Of a stretch of DNA of 8,198 nt, positions 1-6,428 are shown one piece after another (the stretch's first letter is position 1; every line of letters begins with the position of its first letter). The translations under genes and the position numbers were made by a program. This DNA comes from an uncultured bacterium. Its GTDB lineage: Bacteria; Fidelibacterota; Marinisomatia; Marinisomatales; UBA1611. The notes beneath the pieces were generated by a model that was not told where the DNA came from, did not search any database, and saw only the letters and a list, made by a program, of their open reading frames with translations. The stretch covers positions 1-8,198 of the forward strand of contig CALKMQ010000177.1 of assembly GCA_938092125.1 (NCBI GenBank), given 5' to 3'.

Positions 1-1
1 G

Positions 2-3000
2 ACAGATACAAATAATTCTCTTAAAGCTACCTCCGGAATTGGCATGCCTTTTATTTATTTTAATAAAGACACTAACTCAGACGTTGAAATTGAAGTAAAT
101 CTTGGTCAAGTTACTATTTCAAGTGAAAAAATTATAATAGAAAATGCCAGGAATGGAGCAGATTTTGTTATTTATGCTCCTAATGGAAGTTCTTGGCAAC
201 AATCTGGTAATAAGTATACTTCCAGCTTAAATGGGCAAAATTATTGGTCGCTTGTTATGTTGCCACAAAATTATAGCAATCTTAATTCAGTTGTCGCGGA
301 TTTACAGAAATACGCCTATGTTTTTCCTCAGAATACTTCAGTAGAATGGTCTTATGATAATAACAATTCAGTATTATATACTGATTTTCTAATAGATGTA
401 GACATAAAAGAAGGCTTATACGAAAATATTTTACAAGGTTTACTCCCTCACCAGTGGAATAATTTATCTGATGAGTCACCTTATCCGCACGAATACTCAT
501 ACAATAGCGTTAGAGGTGAACTAAAAATGTTGGATGGAAATAATTTCAGCACAAAAAATGTATTTTCCGGTATTCTTCCTACTTTACCAGATTTGCCTCA
601 TTATAGTGATAGTTATAATCCAGCAGATTTACAAAATAAAATCTCACAAATTGAGAATAATCAACTTGCAACTTGGACCGACTCTTACAACGAAGGCCAA
701 GTCATGAACCGCTTAGTTCAAACTGCTAGAATAGCTCATAAGGTAGGTGATACAGAAGCAAGAGATCAAATGATTGAGACTGTTAAAAATAGGCTAGAAG
801 ATTGGTTAACAGCGTCTTCATCTGAAGTCGCATTTATTTTTTATTACAATTCTACTTGGTCCACATTAATTGGTTATCCCTCAGGGCATGGTCAAGATAA
901 TAATATTAACGATCATCATTTTCATTGGGGTTATTTTATCCATGCTGCATCTTTTATAGAACAATTTGAACCGGGTTGGGCAGACGAATGGGGAGAGATG
1001 GTAAATCATTTAGTGAGAGACGCTGCATCATCAGATAGGGAAGATCCTAACTATCCTTTTTTAAGAAGTTTTAGCCCTTTTGCAGGACACTGTTGGGCAA
1101 ATGGATTTGCTACGTTCCCTCAAGGAAATGACCAGGAGTCTACCTCCGAAAGCATGCAGTTTAATTCCTCATTAATACACTGGGGAAGCGTTACAGGTAA
1201 TGATGAGATCAGAGACCTAGGTATTTATTTATATACAACTGAAAGAACAGCTATTGATGAGTATTGGTTTGATATGTACGATAGAAACTTTGGTGACAAT
1301 CAACAATATAGCTTGGTCTCAAGGGTTTGGGGGAATTCATATGACAATGGGACATTCTGGACCAATGATATAGCAGCTTCCTACGGTATTGAAATGTATC
1401 CTATTCATGGCGGTTCTTTTTATTTGTCTCATAATTTAGAATACACTACTAGTCTATGGGCTGAGATCACGAACAATACAGGGATTTTAAACAATGAAAT
1501 AAATCCAAATTTATGGCATGATGTGTTTTGGAAATACCTCGCATATATAGATGCTCCTTCTGCAATTGAACTATACAATTCAAATCCAGATAGAATTTTA
1601 AAGTTTGGAATCTCAGATGCTCAGACATATTACTGGTTGCATAGTATGAATGCATTAGGACAGTACAGATCTGAAATCACAGCAAACTGGCCGATTGCTG
1701 CTAGTTTCAATAAAAATGGACAGATTACATATGTTGCCCATAATTATAGAGAAGAACCCTTATTAGTATCTTTTTCTGATGGATATCAATTAACCGTAAA
1801 CCCAGGAGAAATGGGGACAAATAGAGGAGAAGCTATAATAGGTTCTATACAAACAGATTTCGATCAGTCATATATAAATGGCAGTGCTTTAATTAACTTT
1901 GAAACGCAAAATCAAAATATCACAAGAGTAGAGTTTTATGATAATGGCAATCTGATTGGGGAGGTAACATCCCAACCATTTGATTTCACAGCTCAAAATC
2001 TTTCTTTGGGGACTCATAATATTTATGGGAAAATGTTTTCTGGTTCTGAATTTGGTTTGACAAATTTTATTACAATTGTTGTTGGGGAACAGCTAGCCTA
2101 TAACAATTCTGAAAACAATATCCCCGGAACTATTGAACCGGGTAAATATGATTTTTTTGAAGGCGGCCTAGGTCAAAATATTTCATATTTTGATAATTCA
2201 CTTAATAATGAAGGAACGTATAGGACCGATGAATACGTTGATGTTGAGTATTCTGGAAATACCGAAGGACCAACTCTGGGCTGGATTGACCCAGGTGAAT
2301 GGGTAGAATACTCTGTCAATGTTCTTACCGCTGGCTATTATGATCTAGAATACAGATATGCTTCAGATATTGCAGGAGGAGGTGGTCCTTTTTATTTTGA
2401 AATTAATGAGCAGAAAGTTAGTGATGACATTTATACTACTAATACTGGTGATTGGTATAATTGGCAGACGGGTTATTCTCAAAATATTGAACTCAATGCA
2501 GGTAAACATGTACTAAGGATTGTCTTTACTCAAGGCGGATTCAACCTAGGAAGGTTAAATTTTACGTATAATAGGACTTTAGATTATAATCCCCCATTAT
2601 CAAACGCCGGAGAGGATTTACTAGTAGTTTTGCCAAATTCAACTGCAACTCTTAATGGTAACTTTAGTACAGACGTTGATACAGATAATTTAAACTTTCA
2701 ATGGGTTCAAATATATGGCCCTAATACTGTTAGTATTGTAACACCCCAAACAGCAGAAACTAATATCACAGGATTGGTTGAGGGTGTATATAAGTTTAAA
2801 CTTATCGTAGACGATAATTCTCACTCATCAGAAGATTATGTAACTGTTTTCGTTTCTAATTCTGAAAATCTATCACCATCTGTATCTCTAAATACCTCAA
2901 ATTTAAATGAAACATACTATCAGGGTGCTACTATAGAACTTAATGCTAGCGCGACTGATATTGACGGTAATATAGAATTAATTCAATTTTATGATAATAA

Positions 3001-3757
3001 CATAATTATAGCTGAAATAAATGAAGAACCATTTGAATACCTCTGGGAAGATATTTCATTAGGTTATCACACTATCAAGGTCATTGCAACTGACAATGAC
3101 GGCCTATCTTCTGAGTCAAACTCGTTTGAAATTGAAATAATTGAGGCGCCATCATGCATTGGTGGTCCAGATAATGGTGACTATACTTATGAATTTTCTG
3201 ATGATATAAATAACCCAACCCTTACTTTTATACCAAGCCAAGGCCATGTAGGAAACCCAACTTGCATACTTTACTACAGTACAGGTGGGACCCCGCCAGG
3301 ATATAATATTATCCCTAATGTTCCGTTTCAAATAAATGCAAATGAAGGCGATGTAATACAGTTTTATTATACCTATTCATATAACGGCTTAGATAAAAAT
3401 ACGTCCGCAGATCCCCATACCTATGAAGTTGGCAGTTGTTTTGCAGAGCAGCTAAAAATAGAAACCGAACTTACTCCAAATGCATTTTTATTAAAGCAGA
3501 ATTACCCAAACCCATTTAACCCTATAACAAAAATACAATATGAATTACCAGTTGAAACAATTGTAAATGCTAATATATACAATCTTAGGGGTGAGAATGT
3601 AAAGTCTTTAGCTAGTGCTGTTCAACCAGCAGGATATAAAGAGGTAATATGGAGAGGTGAAAACAATTCGGGTTCTTCTCTCCCAGCAGGTATATACATT
3701 TTAGTTCTACAAACAAAAGAGTTTTATAGTACAAAAAAAATGATACTACTGAAGTAA
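2..3757 (+). CDS. Secreted modular GH81 endo-beta-1,3-glucanase with CBM6, CBM56-like and T9SS sorting domains (5' partial)
   Basis: Hydrolyses internal beta-1,3-glucosidic bonds (laminarin, curdlan, fungal-type glucan) outside the cell. The frame is open from base 2, so the ATG at 44 is internal; the signal peptide and the start of the GH81 beta-sandwich lie upstream. Numbering from that Met, GH81 spans about 1-600. It carries NDHHFHWGYF at 289-298, with Asp290 as the family's presumed acid, and the motif QESTSE at 364-369, where Glu365 and Glu369 have the spacing of the conserved GH81 glutamates. Further modules are: Ig-like (about 602-680), CBM6-like (about 683-843; GWIDPGEWVEYSVNV at 746-760), PKD/K319-like (about 849-938), a second Ig-like (about 945-1033), a CBM56-like module bounded by Cys1038 and Cys1132, and a T9SS type A/FlgD-like sorting domain (1150-1237; QNYPNPFNP, ending KKMILLK). 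The GH81 and sorting assignments are firm; CBM6 is likely; CBM56 is from recalled family patterns and less sure. A GH18 chitinase follows. Confidence 0.93.
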   Translation, partial: TDTNNSLKATSGIGMPFIYFNKDTNSDVEIEVNLGQVTISSEKIIIENARNGADFVIYAPNGSSWQQSGNKYTSSLNGQNYWSLVMLPQNYSNLNSVVADLQKYAYVFPQNTSVEWSYDNNNSVLYTDFLIDVDIKEGLYENILQGLLPHQWNNLSDESPYPHEYSYNSVRGELKMLDGNNFSTKNVFSGILPTLPDLPHYSDSYNPADLQNKISQIENNQLATWTDSYNEGQVMNRLVQTARIAHKVGDTEARDQMIETVKNRLEDWLTASSSEVAFIFYYNSTWSTLIGYPSGHGQDNNINDHHFHWGYFIHAASFIEQFEPGWADEWGEMVNHLVRDAASSDREDPNYPFLRSFSPFAGHCWANGFATFPQGNDQESTSESMQFNSSLIHWGSVTGNDEIRDLGIYLYTTERTAIDEYWFDMYDRNFGDNQQYSLVSRVWGNSYDNGTFWTNDIAASYGIEMYPIHGGSFYLSHNLEYTTSLWAEITNNTGILNNEINPNLWHDVFWKYLAYIDAPSAIELYNSNPDRILKFGISDAQTYYWLHSMNALGQYRSEITANWPIAASFNKNGQITYVAHNYREEPLLVSFSDGYQLTVNPGEMGTNRGEAIIGSIQTDFDQSYINGSALINFETQNQNITRVEFYDNGNLIGEVTSQPFDFTAQNLSLGTHNIYGKMFSGSEFGLTNFITIVVGEQLAYNNSENNIPGTIEPGKYDFFEGGLGQNISYFDNSLNNEGTYRTDEYVDVEYSGNTEGPTLGWIDPGEWVEYSVNVLTAGYYDLEYRYASDIAGGGGPFYFEINEQKVSDDIYTTNTGDWYNWQTGYSQNIELNAGKHVLRIVFTQGGFNLGRLNFTYNRTLDYNPPLSNAGEDLLVVLPNSTATLNGNFSTDVDTDNLNFQWVQIYGPNTVSIVTPQTAETNITGLVEGVYKFKLIVDDNSHSSEDYVTVFVSNSENLSPSVSLNTSNLNETYYQGATIELNASATDIDGNIELIQFYDNNIIIAEINEEPFEYLWEDISLGYHTIKVIATDNDGLSSESNSFEIEIIEAPSCIGGPDNGDYTYEFSDDINNPTLTFIPSQGHVGNPTCILYYSTGGTPPGYNIIPNVPFQINANEGDVIQFYYTYSYNGLDKNTSADPHTYEVGSCFAEQLKIETELTPNAFLLKQNYPNPFNPITKIQYELPVETIVNANIYNLRGENVKSLASAVQPAGYKEVIWRGENNSGSSLPAGIYILVLQTKEFYSTKKMILLK

Positions 3758-3770
3758 ATTTATTTTTTTT
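3733..3770 (+). terminator. Possible A-tract/T-tract weak terminator at the end of the GH81 gene
   Basis: A run of eight A plus T (3733-3741), inside the last codons of the glucanase gene, is exactly complementary to A plus eight T (3762-3770) just after its stop. This gives a 9-bp all-AT stem around a 20-base loop that includes the stop codon. The T-tract alone could aid release of polymerase. A stem without GC pairs is weak, so this is only a candidate. Confidence 0.25.
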
Positions 3771-3777
3771 CTAAAGA

Positions 3778-3807
3778 TTGACCTTGTTTTTTAATTATTA
3801 GTTTTAA
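3778..3807 (+). promoter_or_regulatory. Candidate sigma70-like promoter of the GH18 chitinase
   Basis: TTGACC (3778-3783, five of six to TTGACA) is separated by 18 bases from TTTAAT (3802-3807, five of six to TATAAT). Transcription would start near 3814, leaving an untranslated leader of about 47 bases. In such AT-rich DNA a -10 match is cheap, and FCB organisms may use a different core promoter, so this is a weak call. Confidence 0.25.
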
Positions 3808-3815
3808 TAATTAAA
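3790..3815. repeat. Perfect AT-only inverted repeat between the GH81 and GH18 genes
   Basis: An 11-bp arm (3790-3800, tttaattatta) is followed by the loop gttt (3801-3804) and the exact reverse complement (3805-3815). No T-tract follows on the + strand, so it is not a classical terminator for the glucanase gene. It overlaps the candidate -10 region of the chitinase promoter, so it could instead be a symmetric protein-binding site or a chance AT palindrome. The repeat itself is certain; its role is not. Confidence 0.45.
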
Positions 3816-3860
3816 TTAGCCATCTCTAATTGGAACTAATTTGTTAATCTTTGGTTAAAA

Positions 3861-5210
3861 ATGAAATTATTATTTACTACATTAATCGTATGTATAACAT
3901 TTTTTAGTGCCTCATTTTCGCAACGAGTTATCGGTTATTATCCCCAATGGGTCCAAACCAACCTAACACCTGAAAATATTGATAGTGATATTATCACTCA
4001 TGTAATTCATGCATTCGCGTGGCCGGATAATGACGGAAATATTTTAAGCTATGATAATATGATGTCTGAAGCCATCACAAATAAAATTCACCAAGATGGT
4101 GGTAAAATTTTACTAAGCTTTGGAGGTTGGGGAAACTCATGGGGTTTTTCATCATCTACTTTATCAGAAGATTCGAGGTCTGTTTTTATAAATAATATTA
4201 TTAGTACATGTGAAAATTATGGCTATGATGGTGTAGATATAGATTGGGAACACCCTTCTAACTCTGTTGAAAAAAACAACCTCAATGATTTTATCGTTGA
4301 GCTCAAAGCAGCTTTCAATAATAGGCATCCAGATTGGCTAATATCGATGGCTATTCCAATTTCAGATTGGTCTGGACAACATTATGATTTAGAGTATTTA
4401 TCACAATATATAGATTTTTTTAATGCTATGACTTATGATTTCCATGGATCATGGAGTAATCATTCTGGGCACAATGCGCCTCTTTATCCTTCTCCAATTA
4501 ATGACCAGGATGGTTCCGTAAGCACAGGAATCAATTATCTCATTAATGTAAGAAATATTCCCGCTGAAAAAGTTAATATGGGATTAGCATTCTATGGTAA
4601 AGAATATAATTCGTCAAATATTAACCAATCTTTTTCAGGCGAAGTATTAACGAAAATATATAGTGAATATGCTCCGCTGATTAATAATGGCTGGGATTAT
4701 TATTGGGATTTTTTAGGGCAAGTGCCTTTTCTAATAAATTCTACCCAAAATAAAATAATCACCATTGAAGATTCAATATCAATTAGTCTTAAATGCCAGT
4801 ATGCTAGGCAAAACAATCTTGGCGGAATGATGATATGGGCATTAAGTTATGATTACGTAGGGGGTAATCAACTACTAATTAATTCAATAAAGAAAAATTA
4901 TCTTACTATTGACGATAAATTAAATCCTGAAGAGTATTCAATTGAGTTGAAAAACTATCCAAACCCTTTCAATTCAAATACTATTATTGATTTTTACATA
5001 ACTAATGATTCTAAAGTAGATCTTAAAATATTTGATATAATGGGTAATCTAGTACGCAATTTAGTAAGTGATAGAATGCCAGTAGGTTTGAAAAAGATTA
5101 ATTGGGATGGTACCAATAATAATAGGGAAGATGTTGCTGCTGGTGTTTACTTTTATCAATTGATTGTCAATGAAACACTATTTTCTAACAAAATGGTATA
5201 TCTAAAATGA
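3861..5210 (+). CDS. Secreted GH18 chitinase with C-terminal T9SS sorting domain
   Basis: Predicted to cleave beta-1,4-N-acetylglucosamine linkages of chitin by substrate-assisted catalysis outside the cell. Residues 1-20 form a signal peptide (Lys2, hydrophobic core, likely cleavage SFS|Q). The GH18 TIM barrel covers about 22-345: SFGGW at 86-90, the catalytic DGVDIDWE at 123-130 (DxxDxDxE, acid Glu130), MTYDFHG at 190-196, and MIWALSYD at 324-331, which supplies the conserved Trp326 at the base of the active site. These motifs favour a chitinase over an endo-N-acetylglucosaminidase or an inactive lectin. No chitin-binding module is present; the barrel joins directly to a T9SS type A/FlgD-like domain (about 360-449; NYPNPFN, ending NKMVYLK). 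The start fits the signal peptide, although only A-rich sequence and no Shine-Dalgarno precedes it. It lies 103 bases after the GH81 glucanase gene, which suggests joint use on a chitin/beta-glucan composite. Confidence 0.95.
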   Translation: MKLLFTTLIVCITFFSASFSQRVIGYYPQWVQTNLTPENIDSDIITHVIHAFAWPDNDGNILSYDNMMSEAITNKIHQDGGKILLSFGGWGNSWGFSSSTLSEDSRSVFINNIISTCENYGYDGVDIDWEHPSNSVEKNNLNDFIVELKAAFNNRHPDWLISMAIPISDWSGQHYDLEYLSQYIDFFNAMTYDFHGSWSNHSGHNAPLYPSPINDQDGSVSTGINYLINVRNIPAEKVNMGLAFYGKEYNSSNINQSFSGEVLTKIYSEYAPLINNGWDYYWDFLGQVPFLINSTQNKIITIEDSISISLKCQYARQNNLGGMMIWALSYDYVGGNQLLINSIKKNYLTIDDKLNPEEYSIELKNYPNPFNSNTIIDFYITNDSKVDLKIFDIMGNLVRNLVSDRMPVGLKKINWDGTNNNREDVAAGVYFYQLIVNETLFSNKMVYLK

Positions 5211-5215
5211 TTACA

Positions 5216-5241
5216 CTAAAAACATTTTATTATGTTTTTAG
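5216..5241 (+). terminator. Perfect inverted repeat just after the chitinase stop, probable weak terminator
   Basis: CTAAAAACAT (5216-5225), the loop tttatt, then ATGTTTTTAG (5232-5241) form a perfect 10-bp stem that starts five bases after the chitinase stop. The T-run is inside the 3' arm rather than after it, and only two GC pairs are present. As a terminator it would therefore be weak, but its placement between two unrelated gene groups supports that role. Confidence 0.5.
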
Positions 5242-5250
5242 CATCGCACT

Positions 5251-5457
5251 ATGTATTTAAGAATATTCATATTAATAATTGTCTCTTATGTAATTTGGTA
5301 TATTTATAGATTTATAAGTCTAAATCGAAAAGAACTCGTTTTGATATTTAGTCGGGGAAAGTTTTTTTACTCAAACCCCTACATAAAGCAAGAAATAGTT
5401 ACATCAACTCTAAAATTTCTTTTTAAGCTACTACGAAAATTTTTTTTTAAGATTTGA
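5251..5457 (+). CDS. Small membrane protein with cationic amphipathic C-terminus, function unknown
   Basis: I do not recognise this 68-residue protein. Residues about 3-22 (LRIFILIIVSYVIWYIYRFI) form one hydrophobic membrane span, followed by a basic stretch (RKELVLIFSRGKFF). The last 16 residues, TLKFLFKLLRKFFFKI, alternate bulky hydrophobic and Lys/Arg residues and would fold as a cationic amphipathic helix able to lie on a membrane. There is no cysteine and no enzymatic motif. The start at 5251 has no Shine-Dalgarno site and comes ten bases after the chitinase hairpin, so the promoter is unclear. Another single-span protein begins 26 bases downstream, which suggests co-transcription. Strong AT and Phe/Lys/Ile bias leaves some chance that the frame is spurious. 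Confidence 0.5.
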   Translation: MYLRIFILIIVSYVIWYIYRFISLNRKELVLIFSRGKFFYSNPYIKQEIVTSTLKFLFKLLRKFFFKI

Positions 5458-5483
5458 TTATCATAACATAAAAATTGTGCTAG

Positions 5484-5642
5484 ATGAAACAAAACACTAC
5501 ATATACATATCTTTTATTCATTGTCATCATCCTCGTTTTAATAATTTTTATTTTAACAAATGTGGATTTGTCTTTTTATGAAAATTATAATAGAGTTATA
5601 TCTGAGCCAGATTCTATTGAAACTATTGAATTAGATTTATAA
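5484..5642 (+). CDS. 52-residue single-span membrane protein with acidic tail, function unknown
   Basis: The ATG at 5484 opens a 52-codon frame ending in TAA at 5640-5642. Residues 1-8 (MKQNTTYT) are polar with one Lys; residues about 9-24 (YLLFIVIILVLIIFIL) are a clean membrane span; residues 25-52 form a polar, acidic tail ending in ETIELDL. The charge pattern suggests an N-in, tail-out orientation, but this is inference. The stop is followed by one A and then the ATG of the 227-aa gene, a spacing typical of translational coupling and the main support that the frame is real. No Shine-Dalgarno site is visible. It could be a small subunit or anchor working with its neighbours. No family was recognised, and annotation pipelines with a length cut-off may omit it. 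Confidence 0.6.
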   Translation: MKQNTTYTYLLFIVIILVLIIFILTNVDLSFYENYNRVISEPDSIETIELDL

Positions 5643-5643
5643 A

Positions 5644-6327
5644 ATGAAATCATCAAAGATGATAGAAAGAGAGATTATTAGATCAATAAGATTAAAACTT
5701 AGAGAGTATTTCCCAGAACTTCAGTCTTTTATCGACAAAAAAATTATAACTAAAAATGATTGGCTATTTTTTGGGATGATCCAGCTAAACATTGTTAAGT
5801 GCTTTACCACAACTCCAGAAGATGCTATAAGAAAATCAAAAGCACAACTAAATCAAATATCTAAGTTTTACGATTTAGAGACACGAGTTAGAAAAACAGC
5901 ATTAAGTAGTACTTCTTTTCTGAAAGAAAACGATTTAAGCATCTCAGAGATTACAGATAGTATGAATTTTTATAATAATCATCGATTATATTGGAAAAAA
6001 CGCAAGGATTCTAGTGAACTCTATTTTAATTATGAAGTATTCTTGTTTTTATATTATAAATGGATGAAAAGTTTTGAATTAGAAAAAGAAAATTCAATAA
6101 AATTAATTTTAGATATTATGATGTTATCAAATTATTATAGTAAAAATTATTTTGATTTTGATAGACTTTCTAATGAACGAAAATTAATGATGAAAGAGAT
6201 GAAAATATCTAGCGGAGCTTTATTAATTAAGGGAAAAAATGGTCAAAATATAATAGGTGCAAATTTTGATCATAATAATGATGATAAAAAGAAATTCATT
6301 CGGGAAATGAACGCACACTTGCTCTAG
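5644..6327 (+). CDS. 227-residue cytoplasmic protein of unknown function
   Basis: I do not recognise this protein. It has no signal peptide or membrane span and a single cysteine (Cys53). Much of it looks helical and charged: a basic N-terminal helix (about 5-22, with Arg/Lys at regular spacing), an aromatic-rich middle section (YFNYEVFLFLYYKWMKSF, about 127-144), and a Met/Lys-rich stretch near 178-187 (ERKLMMKEMK). Towards the C-terminus comes GALLIKGKNGQNIIGANFDH (191-210), then an Asp/Lys cluster. I see no nucleotide-binding, DNA-binding or catalytic signature. The start at 5644 is one base after the stop of the 52-aa membrane protein; Met6 (5659) is an alternative start. The gene is probably the last of a three-gene unit, since 101 bases and a well-formed Shine-Dalgarno site separate it from the next gene. 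Confidence 0.85.
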   Translation: MKSSKMIEREIIRSIRLKLREYFPELQSFIDKKIITKNDWLFFGMIQLNIVKCFTTTPEDAIRKSKAQLNQISKFYDLETRVRKTALSSTSFLKENDLSISEITDSMNFYNNHRLYWKKRKDSSELYFNYEVFLFLYYKWMKSFELEKENSIKLILDIMMLSNYYSKNYFDFDRLSNERKLMMKEMKISSGALLIKGKNGQNIIGANFDHNNDDKKKFIREMNAHLL

Positions 6328-6399
6328 GATTAATTTTTTGTTTCTATATCTAATATTAATTTTTTTTAGGTATATTTAATGTATTATCTGAATAATTAT

Positions 6400-6405
6400 T
6401 ATAAA
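6400..6405 (+). promoter_or_regulatory. Candidate -10 element upstream of the lipoprotein gene
   Basis: TATAAA (6400-6405) lies 23 bases before the lipoprotein start codon in the 101-base gap 6328-6428. No convincing -35 is seen; the best is TTAATG (6376-6381), only three of six at 18-base spacing. The gap is very AT-rich, with T-runs at 6334-6339 and 6360-6367 but no GC-containing hairpin. An AT match alone is weak evidence. Confidence 0.25.
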
Positions 6406-6417
6406 TGTTTACTTTTT

Positions 6418-6423
6418 AGGAGA
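6418..6423 (+). promoter_or_regulatory. Shine-Dalgarno site of the lipoprotein gene
   Basis: AGGAGA lies five bases before the ATG at 6429. It is one of only two good anti-16S matches in the window and fixes this start, upstream of a lipoprotein signal peptide. The other genes here show only A/T-rich leaders. Confidence 0.75.
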
Positions 6424-6428
6424 ATATT

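Noticed and set aside
44..46. ATG at 44 as the start of the glucanase gene
   Set aside because: The frame is open to base 2, no signal peptide follows the ATG, and GH81 proteins need more N-terminal beta-sandwich than is present. The gene simply enters the window from upstream.
282..500. Minus-strand frame inside the glucanase gene
   Set aside because: Lies wholly inside a strongly supported GH81 coding region and its translation shows no domain-like pattern.
1467..1655. Minus-strand frame inside the GH81 catalytic region
   Set aside because: Shadow of conserved coding sequence; no leader or start signals.
3843..3860. Bacteroidota-type -7 (TAnnTTTG) element before the chitinase gene
   Set aside because: taatctttg has one base too many for the consensus and would place transcription start at or after the start codon.
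5251..6327. Reading the three-gene unit as a defence or toxin-antitoxin system
   Set aside because: No nuclease, kinase, NAD-consuming, DNA-binding or known toxin motif was found; membrane spans and tight spacing alone do not support that label.
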